From NCBI RefSeq assembly GCF_016918075.2, contig NZ_JAERPS020000002.1:310001-374000 (forward strand): 64,000 nucleotides of DNA, written 5' to 3'. Source of the DNA: Rheinheimera maricola (lineage in GTDB: Bacteria; Pseudomonadota; Gammaproteobacteria; Enterobacterales; Alteromonadaceae). The notes beneath the pieces are model-generated. The model searched no databases. It was not told the DNA's origin and saw only the letters and a list, made by a program, of their open reading frames with translations. The translations under genes and the position numbers were made by a program. Numbering within the stretch: position 1 is the stretch's first letter; every line of letters starts with the position of its first letter. Shown here piece after piece: positions 53,604-64,000 of this stretch.

Positions 53604-53975
53604 TTACTTCGGCACATCCACCGGTAGTTTGCGTTCGCACCACTCCCGGTAGCCGCCAATTAAACTAAACACATTTTGATAACCCATTAGCTGCAACGTT
53701 TGCGCTGATAGCGCCGAGCGGTAACCACCACCACAATACAGCACAATTTTCTGTTTCTTATCTGCTACAGTCTGCTCAATATCACGTTCAATAATGCCTT
53801 TACCCAGATGCATTGCCTCCGGCAAATGGCCTTGCACCCACTCGTGGTCTTCGCGAATATCCAGCAACACATAAGGCTGATTGTGTTCAAGCAGCTCGGT
53901 AATGCCAATCTCGTTGATCTGGGCTTTGGCTTGCTCTACCAGAGCCACAAAAGCCGGCGCATGTTGTTTGCTCAT
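53604..53975 (-). CDS. Rhodanese-domain protein
   Basis: A 123-residue single-domain sulfurtransferase. The active-site loop is LYCGGGYRSA, with the persulfide Cys, followed by VFSLIGGYREWCE. LLDIREDHEWVQGHLPEAMHL is the N-terminal CH2A-type segment. It stands alone between two terminators. A sulfur-transfer or sensing role is inferred; the partner is unknown. Confidence 0.92.
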   Translation of the reverse strand: MSKQHAPAFVALVEQAKAQINEIGITELLEHNQPYVLLDIREDHEWVQGHLPEAMHLGKGIIERDIEQTVADKKQKIVLYCGGGYRSALSAQTLQLMGYQNVFSLIGGYREWCERKLPVDVPK

Positions 53976-53999
53976 TGTTGCGCTCCTACCTACTCATAA

Positions 54000-54028
54000 A
54001 AAAATGCCAGTCAGTGACTGGCATTTTT
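54000..54028 (-). terminator. Intrinsic terminator of the queA-tgt-yajC-secDF operon
   Basis: AAAAATGCCAGTCA and TGACTGGCATTTTT form a long palindromic stem 20 bp past the secF stop; A and T runs flank it. It ends the sec transcript and isolates the rhodanese gene. Confidence 0.9.
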
Positions 54029-54047
54029 AGCATCTTTAACCGTGCAA

Positions 54048-54995
54048 TTACAGCAATGCGTCGGTATTTTCGCCTTCTTTCTCTATTGGCGGCGGTGGCA
54101 GCATGTCTTCACGGCTAATGCCAAGAATCTCTGCAATCGCACTGGCAACATAGACAGACGAGTAAGTACCGATGGCAATACCAAATAATAAGGCAGTGGC
54201 AAAACCATGAATTAACGCGCCACCCATATAAAACAGCACGACCAATACCAACACCGTGGTTAATGAGGTAATGACTGTACGGTTTAAGGTTGACGTAATC
54301 GCATCGTTAATGGTGTCGTCAACGCTGGTATCGCGCAGCTTACGAAAGCTCTCACGAATACGGTCAAACACCACTATGGTATCGTTGATGGAGTAACCAA
54401 TCAGCGCCAGTATCGCCGCCAGCACGGTTAAATCAAACTCCAGCCCCAGCACAGAGAACAAGCCCATGGTTAAGGTAACGTCATGAAATAATGCCATAAC
54501 TGCCCCCACCGATAAGCGCCATTCAAAGCGCATGGTGACGTAGAGCAAAATACCAATCAGCGCCACCAGCATCGCCAGGCCGCCGTCTTCTTTAAGCTCT
54601 TCGCCCACGCTGGGGCCAACAAATTCGATACGACGCATGGTGACAGGCTCAGTTTGAGCACTGTTAAGTGTTTTGATCACATTGTCACCCAAGACAGACT
54701 GATCGATATCAGTGCGCAGTGGAATGCGAATTAGCACATCACGGCTGGTACCAAACAATTGCACTACAGCGTCACCGTAACCAGCTGTGGTCAGTGTTTG
54801 TCTTACCGCCGGCAAATCTGCCGGTTGAGCAAAACCCACTTCAATAACGGTACCACCGGTAAAATCCAGGCCCCAGTTAATGCCCTTGGTCGCAAACGAG
54901 ACAAAAGAGCCAAGAATGAGTAAACAAGACAACACTATGGCTGGCCATTTTAACCGCATAAAATTAAGCGGCTGACTAAAGTAAAATATTCTCAT
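54048..54995 (-). CDS. secF: Protein translocase subunit SecF
   Basis: A 315-residue membrane protein (E. coli 323) with six helices and a periplasmic P4 domain after the first. SecD-SecF uses the proton gradient to pull exported proteins. INWGLDFTGGTVIEVGF and VVFDRIRESF are conserved. ATG 54995 is preferred, with AAGGAG 5-6 bases upstream; the frame continues to 55037 overlapping secD. It follows secD by 10 bp. Confidence 0.97.
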   Translation of the reverse strand: MRIFYFSQPLNFMRLKWPAIVLSCLLILGSFVSFATKGINWGLDFTGGTVIEVGFAQPADLPAVRQTLTTAGYGDAVVQLFGTSRDVLIRIPLRTDIDQSVLGDNVIKTLNSAQTEPVTMRRIEFVGPSVGEELKEDGGLAMLVALIGILLYVTMRFEWRLSVGAVMALFHDVTLTMGLFSVLGLEFDLTVLAAILALIGYSINDTIVVFDRIRESFRKLRDTSVDDTINDAITSTLNRTVITSLTTVLVLVVLFYMGGALIHGFATALLFGIAIGTYSSVYVASAIAEILGISREDMLPPPPIEKEGENTDALL

Positions 54996-55005
54996 GCCGT
55001 ACTCC

Positions 55006-56859
55006 TTATATCGGCAGTGACTGCACGCGGCGGCCACCCCAAACTAAATTTACGATTAAGCGAGTACCCACAACTGCGGTAAAAATCGAGGTTAAAATCC
55101 CTATAGCCAGCGTTACTGCGAAACCTTTAACCGGGCCAGTACCGATACCAAACAGGATGAGTGCGACTAACAACGTCGTAAAATTGGAGTCGGCAATAGT
55201 AGCAAAAGCGCGATCGTAACCATGATGAATGGCTTGCTGCACCGAGCGACCATCAGCCAATTCTTCGCGGATCCGTTCGAATATGAGCACGTTGGCATCC
55301 ACCGCCATACCCACAGTGAGCACGATACCGGCCATACCGGGTAACGTTAAGGTAGCGCCTGGTATCATCGACATAACGCCAACAATCAACACCAGATTCA
55401 CCACCAGCGCCAGATTCGCCACCAAGCCAAAAGCTTTGTAGTAAATCACCATAAATACCAGCACGGCAACCATGCCCCACTGTATCGCGGTTACACCTAA
55501 GTCGATGTTTTCTTTACCCAGGCTTGGGCCTATAGTGCGCTCTTCAATAATCTGAATAGGCGCTATCAAAGCACCGGCACGCAACAATGTCGCCAGGTTT
55601 TGCGCTTCTCCTGGTGAGCTGATACCTGTGATACGAAAATCGCGGCCTAAGCGAGCCTGGATAGTCGCGTCGTTGATCACTTCCTGCTGCTTAATCAGCA
55701 CTGGATTACCATCGGCACCTATTTCAGTGCCCGGCTTGTACTCAATAAATACCGACGCCATGCGACGGCCAATGCTGTCGCGCGTTGCGGCAGAGAGCAT
55801 ATTGCCGCCCTTAGCATCCAGCTTAATATTAACCTGCGGCCGGCTGTACTCATCAAAACCTGAACTGGCACCGGTAATGTGCTCACCGGTTAACATAACG
55901 CGTTTTTCCAGCAGTACCGGGCGACCGTCTCGGCTATAATACAACTCGGCGTTGGGTGGCACGCGGCCATCCAGTGCAGCGCTGATATCACCCTCGTCAT
56001 CAACCAGACGAAACTCCAGTGAAGCGGTGGCACCTAAAATTTCCTTGGCCTGCGCCGTATCTTGTACACCTGGTAATTGCACCACGATACGGTCTGCACC
56101 CTGGCGTTGCACCAGCGGCTCTGCTACGCCTATTTCATTTACCCGGTTACGGATAATGGTAATGTTCTGTTCCAGTGCATATTCACGGATTTCCTTCAGG
56201 CGAATATCACTGATGCTAACCAGTAGTGTTAATTCATCAGCACCGGCAGTAAATATCAGCTCACGATCACGCTGCTTTAATGCAGCTTCGGCAGCGGCAA
56301 CATCTTCAACATTGCGCAGGCTCAATTGCACCTGGCTGCGGGCTAGATCGACCTGAACGCTGCGATAACGGATTTTTTCTTCACGTAAGTCGGTACGGAA
56401 GGTTTGCACCATGTCATTGAGGTTTTTATCCAGCGCGGCTTTCATATCTACCGCCATCAGAAAATGCACACCACCACGTAAATCCAAACCCAGCTTCATT
56501 GGCGATGCACCAATAGCAGCCAGCCAGTCCGGCGTCGCCGGAGCAAGGTTTAAGGCGGTAATATAATTGCCACCCAGTTGCTGATTTGCAATTTCACGCG
56601 CCTGCAGCTGATCTTCGGTGCTGTTAAAGCGCGCCAGGATCTGGCCGTTTTCCAGCACAACTGATTTTGCGGCGATATTAGCATCGCTAAAACTACGCTC
56701 CAGCTGGGCACGGGTTACTTCTTCTACTTTACCACCGCGGGTTGCGCTGATGTTCAGTGCCGGATCTTCCGGATACAAATTAGGCAACGCATACAACAAC
56801 GCAACCAGCAACATGCCGATAACAACGATGTAGCGCCACAAAGGGTTTTGATTTAACAC
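55006..56859 (-). CDS. secD: Protein translocase subunit SecD
   Basis: A 617-residue subunit (E. coli 615) with one N-terminal helix, a large periplasmic P1 domain (~40-440) and five C-terminal helices. [15 protein letters not shown] and the helix-4 motif [19 protein letters not shown] are diagnostic. It is 21 bp after yajC in the order tgt-yajC-secD-secF. Confidence 0.98.
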   Translation of the reverse strand: MLNQNPLWRYIVVIGMLLVALLYALPNLYPEDPALNISATRGGKVEEVTRAQLERSFSDANIAAKSVVLENGQILARFNSTEDQLQAREIANQQLGGNYITALNLAPATPDWLAAIGASPMKLGLDLRGGVHFLMAVDMKAALDKNLNDMVQTFRTDLREEKIRYRSVQVDLARSQVQLSLRNVEDVAAAEAALKQRDRELIFTAGADELTLLVSISDIRLKEIREYALEQNITIIRNRVNEIGVAEPLVQRQGADRIVVQLPGVQDTAQAKEILGATASLEFRLVDDEGDISAALDGRVPPNAELYYSRDGRPVLLEKRVMLTGEHITGASSGFDEYSRPQVNIKLDAKGGNMLSAATRDSIGRRMASVFIEYKPGTEIGADGNPVLIKQQEVINDATIQARLGRDFRITGISSPGEAQNLATLLRAGALIAPIQIIEERTIGPSLGKENIDLGVTAIQWGMVAVLVFMVIYYKAFGLVANLALVVNLVLIVGVMSMIPGATLTLPGMAGIVLTVGMAVDANVLIFERIREELADGRSVQQAIHHGYDRAFATIADSNFTTLLVALILFGIGTGPVKGFAVTLAIGILTSIFTAVVGTRLIVNLVWGGRRVQSLPI

Positions 56860-56880
56860 CAGTTTATCCTTTCTTCCAGC

Positions 56881-57219
56881 TTACAGTGACTTCAGCGTGC
56901 CTTTTGGCAGTACTGCGCTAATTGCAGCTTTTTGCACAGTAACTTCTGTGCTGTCATTTAGGGCAATTACCACGAAATCTTTGTCTTCAGCAATTTTGCT
57001 GATGCGGCCGACTAAACCACCCTGAGTTAATACTTCGTCGCCTTTTGCCAGCGCTGACATCAGGTTGCGGTGATCTTTTACCCGCTTAGCTTGTGGCCGG
57101 TAGATCAGGAAATAGAAAATCAGGCCAAACGCGACCAGCATAATGATTAAATCCCAACCGCCGCCCTGAGCTGGCTGGCTGGCAACATCGGCATAGGCGT
57201 TGCTAATAAATAAACTCAT
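56881..57219 (-). CDS. yajC: Sec translocon accessory protein YajC
   Basis: A ~112-residue protein (E. coli 110) with one membrane helix (~22-40; IIMLVAFGLIFYFLIYRP) followed by the QAKRVKDH segment and a soluble beta domain. YajC associates with SecDF and YidC. ATG 57219 is preferred with GGGGA upstream; the frame extends into tgt. It starts 20 bp after the tgt stop. Confidence 0.95.
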   Translation of the reverse strand: MSLFISNAYADVASQPAQGGGWDLIIMLVAFGLIFYFLIYRPQAKRVKDHRNLMSALAKGDEVLTQGGLVGRISKIAEDKDFVVIALNDSTEVTVQKAAISAVLPKGTLKSL

Positions 57220-57238
57220 TTGTGTCCCCTTAATTATA

Positions 57239-58447
<1,209 letters not shown>

Positions 58448-58525
58448 CTATAAGCTAAACGACTATGAATTCGTCTTACCAGGTGCAAAAGCAGGTGCCG
58501 GGAAATTCTTATTTCGCCGTCTTCA

Positions 58526-58571
58526 ACAGCACGTCCCTGTGCTGTCTCAGCCTGCGCGGCATCCCTGCCGC
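58526..58571. repeat. Paired hairpins with TCCCTG loops between queA and tgt
   Basis: ACAGCAC/GTGCTGT (58526-58545) with loop GTCCCT and GCGGCA/TGCCGC (58556-58571) with loop TCCC stand 10 bp apart. A third TCCCTGCCGC lies at 58622. The arrangement resembles a repetitive-extragenic-palindrome-type element or an operon attenuator; there is no T-run. Confidence 0.55.
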
Positions 58572-58654
58572 TGCTGCATAAGAACACCCGGCCCCAGCTT
58601 AGTCGACGCCGTGTTAGAGTTTCCCTGCCGCAGCGCCGTTATCCAAACATAAAG

Positions 58655-59695
58655 TTAACGAATAAACATCGCATCACCATAGGAGTAAAAGCGGTACTGC
58701 TCTGCTATCGCCGTTTTGTAGGCATGCATTACATGTTCGCGGCTACTGAACGCTGATACCAGCATAATTAACGTAGATTCTGGTAAATGGAAGTTAGTGA
58801 TAAGTGCATCAATAACGTTAAATTTATAGCCCGGATAGATAAAAATCTGCGTATCGCCGTTATAGGCCACCAGGTTACCACCGCCCTGCTGCGCCGCCGA
58901 CTCCAGCGAGCGCACTGAGGTTGTACCTACAGCCACCACACGGTTACCGCGCGCTTTGCAGGCAGCAACCGCATCAACTACTTGTTGCGGCACCTCGATA
59001 TACTCGGCGTGCATCTTGTGCTCCAGCACGTTATCTACCCGCACGGGTTGAAAAGTACCTGCGCCAACGTGCAACGTTACGTAGGCAAATTCAACACCCT
59101 TATGTTTCAGCTTATCTAACAGCGGCTGATCAAAATGTAAACCCGCAGTGGGTGCTGCCACGGCGCCCGGTTTTTCACTATAAACGGTCTGATAACGTGC
59201 TTTATCTTCTTCGGTATCCGGTCGGTCAATATAAGGTGGCAGTGGCATATGGCCCAAGCGTTCCAGCATATGCAGTACCGTTTCATCACCTAATACTTCA
59301 AGCTCGAACAGCTCATCATGACGCTGATTCATTCGCACTTCGGCGGCGTTTTCAAGCAGCAAAATACTACCGGGCTTGGGCGATTTACTAGCACGCACAT
59401 GGGCGAGAAAACGCTTGTCATCCAACATGCGCTCTACCAGTACCTCGACCTTACCACCAGAAATTTTCTGACCGAATAACCGCGCGGGGATTACTTTGGT
59501 GTTATTAAACACCAGTAAATCGCCGGGCTGAAAAAAGTCAGCTAAGTCTTTAAAAATATGATGTTGTAACTCACCACTGTGCTTGTCCATCGCCAATAGG
59601 CGGCTGGATGAACGCTCAGTTTTGGGGAAACGGGCGATAAGCTGTTCCGGCAGCTCGAATGAAAAGTCTTTAACTTGCATGCTGTTTATTGACAT
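58655..59695 (-). CDS. queA: S-adenosylmethionine:tRNA ribosyltransferase-isomerase
   Basis: A 346-residue enzyme (E. coli 356) forming epoxyqueuosine from preQ1-tRNA, using the ribosyl moiety of [18 protein letters not shown] is the N-terminal signature; [12 protein letters not shown] and [21 protein letters not shown] are core motifs. ATG 59695 is preferred, with AAGGAAA 6 bases upstream; Met6 aligns with the usual family start but lacks a site. It heads queA-tgt-yajC-secD-secF. Confidence 0.96.
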   Translation of the reverse strand: MSINSMQVKDFSFELPEQLIARFPKTERSSSRLLAMDKHSGELQHHIFKDLADFFQPGDLLVFNNTKVIPARLFGQKISGGKVEVLVERMLDDKRFLAHVRASKSPKPGSILLLENAAEVRMNQRHDELFELEVLGDETVLHMLERLGHMPLPPYIDRPDTEEDKARYQTVYSEKPGAVAAPTAGLHFDQPLLDKLKHKGVEFAYVTLHVGAGTFQPVRVDNVLEHKMHAEYIEVPQQVVDAVAACKARGNRVVAVGTTSVRSLESAAQQGGGNLVAYNGDTQIFIYPGYKFNVIDALITNFHLPESTLIMLVSAFSSREHVMHAYKTAIAEQYRFYSYGDAMFIR

Positions 59696-59768
59696 AGATA
59701 TTTCCTTGGCTTTACCGACCAGAGGGCACGGCTAAAAAAACAGCGCGCATTTTAGCAGACACAAAACA

Positions 59769-60677
59769 TTATTGGCACTTGTTTGCCAGTACCTCAGCAA
59801 TCAAATCGGCCATAAAACGATAACTCCGTGCTTTAGTGGATGTGGGACGCCATGCCACGCCGATATCACGGTACGCTGCCGCATTACCCGGTGATTGTGC
59901 CAACAGCTCAGTGCCGTCCAATAAACCACTGTTAATCGCCATTTGCGGCATAAAGGTCACACCCAGCTTGTTGTTAACCATTTGCGTTAGCGTGTGCAGG
60001 CTGGTGGCAAAAAAAGGATTCACTTTACGGCTGTCTTCCAGCTCACAGGCTTTTACTGCATGGTTGGTTAAGCAGTGTTCTCGCTCAAGTAGAAAAATAC
60101 TCTCGTCCGGCCACTGACTAATATCCTGGTTAAAACCCCGGTCCAGCCAGTCTTTATGCAGTACCAGTTTAAACGCGTCCTGGGCCAATACTTCGGTATG
60201 AAAAGCGCCAGTCTCATAAGGTAGTGCCAGCAGTACCATGTCAAGCCGGCCTTCGGCCAGCGCATGTAAGGAGTTATCCGAGGTGTCTTCACGTAGTAAT
60301 AGCTGTAGCTCGGGAAAACGTTCACGGCATAGCGTCATCACTTCGCTAAGCACAAAAGGCGCAATAGTGGGAATACAACCTAAGCGAAATGGTCCAGCCA
60401 TGGGTTTGCCCTGACATTTGGCAAACTCGGTTAGCTCTTCACACTGCTCGATAATATATCTTGACTGGCGTACTACATCTTCACCCAGTGGAGTAAAAAT
60501 AAAGGTTTTATGATCACGCTCTAGCAGCTGCGCGTTCATAGTTTCTTCCAAATTAGCGATAGCAGCACTTAATGTCGATTGGCCGATATAACACGCCTCA
60601 GCCGCACGGCCGAAATGTTGATGCTCGTGCAATGCCAACAGATACTGCAACTGCTTAATGCTGGGCAAACGCTTCAT
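59769..60677 (-). CDS. oxyR: Hydrogen-peroxide-responsive LysR regulator OxyR
   Basis: A 302-residue LysR-type protein (E. coli OxyR 305). The N-terminal helix-turn-helix (PSIKQLQYLLALHEHQHFGR) is followed by the redox domain. The two regulatory cysteines are Cys202 and Cys211 in EHCLTNHAVKAC, the nine-residue spacing of OxyR, so disulfide switching should be preserved. It lies between queA and pit on the minus strand; an upstream terminator separates it from pit. Confidence 0.95.
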   Translation of the reverse strand: MKRLPSIKQLQYLLALHEHQHFGRAAEACYIGQSTLSAAIANLEETMNAQLLERDHKTFIFTPLGEDVVRQSRYIIEQCEELTEFAKCQGKPMAGPFRLGCIPTIAPFVLSEVMTLCRERFPELQLLLREDTSDNSLHALAEGRLDMVLLALPYETGAFHTEVLAQDAFKLVLHKDWLDRGFNQDISQWPDESIFLLEREHCLTNHAVKACELEDSRKVNPFFATSLHTLTQMVNNKLGVTFMPQMAINSGLLDGTELLAQSPGNAAAYRDIGVAWRPTSTKARSYRFMADLIAEVLANKCQ

Positions 60678-60767
60678 TATTATTTCCGATTAGTTTATGC
60701 AAAATAATACAATTTAGATGATAACAATGTAAGCGCCGCCGTCTTGGTTTGCAAGCTGCAAACCAAT

Positions 60768-60797
60768 AAAAAGGCCTCCGTGTTGGAGGCCTTTTTT
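60768..60797 (-). terminator. Intrinsic terminator of the pit genes
   Basis: AAAAAGGCCTCC (60768-60779) pairs with GGAGGCCTTTTTT (60785-60797) around GTGTT, 16 bp past the pit stop. Confidence 0.93.
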
Positions 60798-60812
60798 GCA
60801 GGGACAAAGCTA

Positions 60813-62081
60813 TTAGATACTGAATATCGCCTTTAAAATAAAGAAGAATATTATTGCTAAACCCGCACCTACCGGCAGCGTAATAATCCATGAAATGAAA
60901 ATATTACGCACCACACCTAAATTCAGCGCGGCGATACCGCGCGCCAAACCAACGCCCAGAACCGCACCAACCAGAGTTTGGGTGGTTGAAATAGGCAAAC
61001 CGGCACCAGAGGCAATAACCACAGTTGAAGCTGCCGAAAGCTCAGCAGCAAAACCGCGACTTGGGGTTAAATGGGTAATGGCAGTACCTACTGTTTTAAT
61101 CACTCGAGCGCCCAATGTGGCTAAGCCAACTACAATACCAATAGCACCCAGCGGCAGTATCCACCAGGCCAATGACGTCTTGCTAGCTATTTCACCGCCA
61201 CTGCTTACTACACTTACAACCGCAGCCAATGGCCCTATCGCATTCGCCACATCATTGGAGCCATGCGCAAACGCCATACAACAGGCAGTGGTGATCATTA
61301 ACACACCGAAAATACGTTCAACGTTATTGAACTGCATTTTTTTGTCAGCTGCCGGGTCGAACTTAAGCTTGCTGATCACTACCTTACCAATTACACCAAT
61401 CACGACAGCGATGGCAATAGACAGGTAGTAGCCCTCTGCGGTGCTTATATGCAGACCAACGTGTTTCAGGCCTTTTTGTACAGTAACCAGTGTCATAACG
61501 AAGGCGGCAAACGCCATGTAAAACGGCACATATTTTTTCGCATTCGCCAACGGGTTGTCAGTATCAAAAATTAATCGCTGTGCGCTCATAAAAAACATAT
61601 AGGCCAGCACACCGGCCAGCATAGGTGTGACAATCCAGCTACCGACTATGCCACCCACTTTATCCCAGTGCACCGCGTCCATACCAACACCTACCGCGGC
61701 GAAACCAATAATGGCGCCAACAATAGAGTGGGTAGTAGACACCGGCCAGCCAAAATATGACGCCACAATTAGCCAGGTAGCGGCAGCCAGCAGCGCCGCA
61801 ATCATGCCGTAGGCCATGAGTTCTGGTGCATCAACAAAGAAGCTGGCATCGGTAATGCCGCCACGAATAGTTGAGGTAACCGAGCCACCCGCCAAATAGG
61901 CACCGGCAAACTCAAAAATGGCAGCAATAAATATGGCTTGCTTAATAGTCAGGGCTTTAGAGCCAACAGACGTACCCATCGCATTGGCCACATCATTAGC
62001 ACCGACACCATAAGCCATCATAAAACCGAATACGGCTGCAATAATAATCAGTATCAAACCGTATGATTGAATAATATCCAT
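60813..62081 (-). CDS. pit: Low-affinity inorganic phosphate transporter (Pit family)
   Basis: A 422-residue membrane protein with about ten helices in two halves, each with the Pit signature (GANDVANAMGTSVGSKALT near residue 27 and AHGSNDVANAIGPL near 275). It imports phosphate, usually with divalent metal. It follows the DUF47 gene by 16 bp, a pairing found in many bacteria in which the DUF47 protein affects Pit activity. Confidence 0.95.
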   Translation of the reverse strand: MDIIQSYGLILIIIAAVFGFMMAYGVGANDVANAMGTSVGSKALTIKQAIFIAAIFEFAGAYLAGGSVTSTIRGGITDASFFVDAPELMAYGMIAALLAAATWLIVASYFGWPVSTTHSIVGAIIGFAAVGVGMDAVHWDKVGGIVGSWIVTPMLAGVLAYMFFMSAQRLIFDTDNPLANAKKYVPFYMAFAAFVMTLVTVQKGLKHVGLHISTAEGYYLSIAIAVVIGVIGKVVISKLKFDPAADKKMQFNNVERIFGVLMITTACCMAFAHGSNDVANAIGPLAAVVSVVSSGGEIASKTSLAWWILPLGAIGIVVGLATLGARVIKTVGTAITHLTPSRGFAAELSAASTVVIASGAGLPISTTQTLVGAVLGVGLARGIAALNLGVVRNIFISWIITLPVGAGLAIIFFFILKAIFSI

Positions 62082-62097
62082 CAGGAATACCTTTTCG

Positions 62098-62775
62098 TTA
62101 GCGCGCTAACATAATTTCAAGACGTGAACCCACTTTCAGTGCAACATCGGCAAGATCGCCAACCCACTCCAGTGTGCGGTACAAGAACATGACATCGATA
62201 GGATTAAGCTCTTGCTCAGCCATACGCAGGGCTTTACGTAGCTTGATCTGCATATCATCTGTATCGTTTTCGATAATATCCAGCTGTTCGACCATTTTAA
62301 TCACCAGATCTACTTCCCGACCGCGGAATCCGGTCTCCAGCAGTTCATCCAGTTCGTTAATCACTTCGCTGGCAAGCGATGTTGCATCAATGCAACGTTG
62401 TACATAAGCCTTAAAACCGGCTTGCAAACTCACCGGGATAAGTAACTCACGACCTAACACCCGACCAGTAATATCTTTAGTTTTATTAGCAATTTTGTCC
62501 TGTTGCGATACCAGTTCCAATATATCGGTACGGTCGACAGGCAAAAATAATCCGCGGGGTAAGTTAACGCGGATCTCACGCTTTAGTTTGTCGGCTTCCT
62601 TTTCCAACGCCACGATGTTTTTACGCACATCCGCTGCGGTCTGCCAGTCTTGCGAATACACGGCATCAAAAAACGGCAGCAACAGTTCGCTTGCGGCATG
62701 CACCTTGCGGATATGTTCCTCTATCGGCTTAATAGGTGATTTGGCAAACACGGATAAAAATGTACTAGCTGGCAT
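62098..62775 (-). CDS. DUF47 / TIGR00153 family PhoU-like protein
   Basis: A ~226-residue all-helical protein of the TIGR00153 family, related to PhoU. IEEHIRKVHAASELLLPFF and NPIDVMFLYRTLEWVGDLADVA are typical, with acidic residues that bind metal in the PhoU fold. ATG 62775 is preferred, with GAGG upstream; the frame extends to 62817. It is upstream of pit with 16 bp between, and probably modulates phosphate transport. Confidence 0.93.
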   Translation of the reverse strand: MPASTFLSVFAKSPIKPIEEHIRKVHAASELLLPFFDAVYSQDWQTAADVRKNIVALEKEADKLKREIRVNLPRGLFLPVDRTDILELVSQQDKIANKTKDITGRVLGRELLIPVSLQAGFKAYVQRCIDATSLASEVINELDELLETGFRGREVDLVIKMVEQLDIIENDTDDMQIKLRKALRMAEQELNPIDVMFLYRTLEWVGDLADVALKVGSRLEIMLAR

Positions 62776-62867
62776 AGCCTGGCCTCGTATGTTGGTTTGA
62801 CTAGTGTCGGCGCGCATTGTAACGGCATTCAGCGCGCAAGAAAAACGAAAAATGAACTGAATATGAA

Positions 62868-62899
62868 AACGCCCTGAGTAGAAGTCTAGTCAGGGCGTT
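62868..62899 (-). terminator. Intrinsic terminator of phoU
   Basis: AACGCCCTGA (62868-62877) pairs with TCAGGGCGTT (62890-62899), followed on the minus strand by a short T-run, about 28 bp past the phoU stop. Confidence 0.85.
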
Positions 62900-62927
62900 A
62901 ATGATGTACAGAAAAAAAAGATGAAAA

Positions 62928-63638
62928 TCAGCTACGGGCTTCCTGTTCCAACTTTTCTGCACTGCTATGGCGTACTACCTTGCCTTTTACGAAGAAAATA
63001 ATGTACTCCGCCAGGTTTTTACATCTATCACCGATACGCTCCAGTGAGCGCGCCGACCACAATACGTTCATTACTTTCGGAATGGAGCGCGGGTCTTCAA
63101 TCATGTATGTCATCAATTGGCGGGTTATGGCTTCATATTCGCGGTCGACTTTTTTGTCTTCCTTATGCACCAAAATTGCGGTTTCAACATCCATACGGGC
63201 AAAAGCATCCAGCACGTCGTGCAACATCTGCCCAACATGGCGACCTAAATTATCCAGATTAACCAGTAAATCTTGCTGCTCACTATTAAACGACTCTAAC
63301 GCCACGCGCGCAATACGCCGGGTTTCATCGCCAATGCGCTCTAAATCGGCGATGGTTTTCATAATTGCCATGATCAAGCGTAAATCACTGGCAGCAGGTT
63401 GACGCTTAACAATAATACTGGTGCACTCTTTATCAATTTGCAGTTCCCAGTCATTCACTTTTAAATCGGTATCAATCACTTTTTGCGCCAGCTCGGCATC
63501 GGCATTGGCTATTGCCATTAATGCATTATTAAGCTGCTGCTCGATCAAGCCACCCATAGCCATTACATGATTACGCACCTCATCAATTTCGTCATTGAAG
63601 GAGCTGGAAATATGTTTCGATAAATTAAGTTTATCCAC
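62928..63638 (-). CDS. phoU: Phosphate signalling regulator PhoU
   Basis: A ~236-residue protein (E. coli 241) with two three-helix repeats, each with a metal-binding E/DxxxD motif (DLERIGDETRRIA, SLERIGDRCKNLAEYI). It links the Pst transporter to the PhoR kinase as negative regulator. The start is the GTG at 63638 (DKLNLSKHIS), with GGAG 6 bases upstream and alignment to E. coli MDSLNLNKHIS; ATGs at 63659 and 63674 are in frame but less supported. It is not next to pst genes here but to the DUF47-pit pair. Confidence 0.94.
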   Translation of the reverse strand: MDKLNLSKHISSSFNDEIDEVRNHVMAMGGLIEQQLNNALMAIANADAELAQKVIDTDLKVNDWELQIDKECTSIIVKRQPAASDLRLIMAIMKTIADLERIGDETRRIARVALESFNSEQQDLLVNLDNLGRHVGQMLHDVLDAFARMDVETAILVHKEDKKVDREYEAITRQLMTYMIEDPRSIPKVMNVLWSARSLERIGDRCKNLAEYIIFFVKGKVVRHSSAEKLEQEARS

Positions 63639-63909
63639 TTTTAACTCCGTGAATGTCATGTTAGCAACTGGCAATTTTGAGGCTTTTTAACCTCGGCAGA
63701 ATAAGCTCAGTATAGGCCGAAAGGCTGTTGCTGTGCCAGTGCCAGCTATAAATAGCGTATCTAAGCCACTAAATTAATGAATATTGTTCAGCCTGCATTT
63801 TAAAAATGTCATACAGAGGCTACACTCAACTCCGCGCACATCATTATATAGTTGGTATGGTATCGGTAATAACCGGTTTACTTTTGCCCGTCTGATAGGA
63901 ATAGATGAC

Positions 63910-64000
63910 ATGAAGCAGTTAGTACTTACGTTAATCGGTAAAGACAAAGCCGGCTTGGTAGAGCAACTGGCAACAGTTGTCAGCCAGCACAATGGCAACT
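63910..64000 (+). CDS. ACT-domain protein, GcvR-like, 5' part only
   Basis: A frame starts at ATG 63910 with AGGA about 10 bases upstream and runs off the right edge (30 codons). QLVLTLIGKDKAGLVEQLA matches the N-terminal ACT domain of glycine cleavage system repressor GcvR-type proteins. It is divergent from phoU. With only 30 residues the exact family is not settled. Confidence 0.7.
   Translation, partial: MKQLVLTLIGKDKAGLVEQLATVVSQHNGN

Overview
The window looks like chromosome of a gammaproteobacterium close to the Alteromonadales, most likely the Rheinheimera/Alishewanella group. This is inferred from protein similarity, a G+C content near 50 % by eye, and conserved gene neighbourhoods; no marker gene or database was consulted. 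It carries about 67 protein genes, one structural RNA gene (RNase P RNA) and many intrinsic terminators. No tRNA, rRNA, insertion sequence, prophage or CRISPR array was seen.

Layout. 1-1.7 kb: a divergent pair, a truncated beta-rich exported protein and a cupredoxin-like periplasmic protein. 1.8-6.5 kb: rnpB and the conserved block rsmI / lpoA-yraN-diaA-dolP (rRNA methylation, peptidoglycan synthase activation, replication initiation, outer-membrane maintenance). 6.5-13.1 kb: DUF599 protein, rarD, recQ, a small cytochrome c, an orphan 7TM-DISM sensor-like protein, a YkgJ-type cysteine-cluster protein and an AT-rich lipoprotein. 13.4-26.1 kb, all on the minus strand: ndk, rlmN, pilW (fused to LysM domains), rodZ, ispG, hisS, yfgM, bamB, der and an Orn/Lys/Arg decarboxylase. 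26.2-27.8 kb: an outer-membrane porin and a small phosphate-binding-like protein. 27.9-34.8 kb: trmJ, cysE, iscRSUA, hscBA, fdx, with two good IscR sites before iscR. 35-44 kb: an exported methyltransferase-like protein, purD, an extracellular nuclease, a phosphoribulokinase homologue, dusB-fis, purH, a minimal 2OG-Fe(II) oxygenase and a higBA toxin-antitoxin pair. 44.2-52.5 kb: gamma-glutamylcyclotransferase, sixA, a PAS-GGDEF protein, a large wHTH-STAND-TM-TPR regulator with a small partner gene, fpr, and two tandem TraT-like lipoproteins. 52.7-60.7 kb: suhB, a rhodanese, secF-secD-yajC-tgt-queA and oxyR. 60.8-64 kb: pit, its DUF47 partner, phoU and the start of a GcvR-like ACT-domain gene.

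Most of the window is housekeeping. It covers cell-envelope assembly (LpoA, BamB, DolP, RodZ, SecDF-YajC, YfgM), RNA modification (RsmI, RlmN, TrmJ, DusB, Tgt, QueA), Fe-S cluster assembly with its cysteine supply, purine synthesis and phosphate uptake. The less ordinary material is concentrated at 35-52.5 kb, a block lying between trmJ and suhB, which are neighbours in related genomes as I recall them. The best candidate for an undescribed system is the 1080-residue membrane-spanning STAND regulator at 46.8-50.1 kb with its 124-residue partner. It combines an OmpR/CadC-type DNA-binding domain, an nSTAND NTPase, one membrane helix and a probable periplasmic TPR array.
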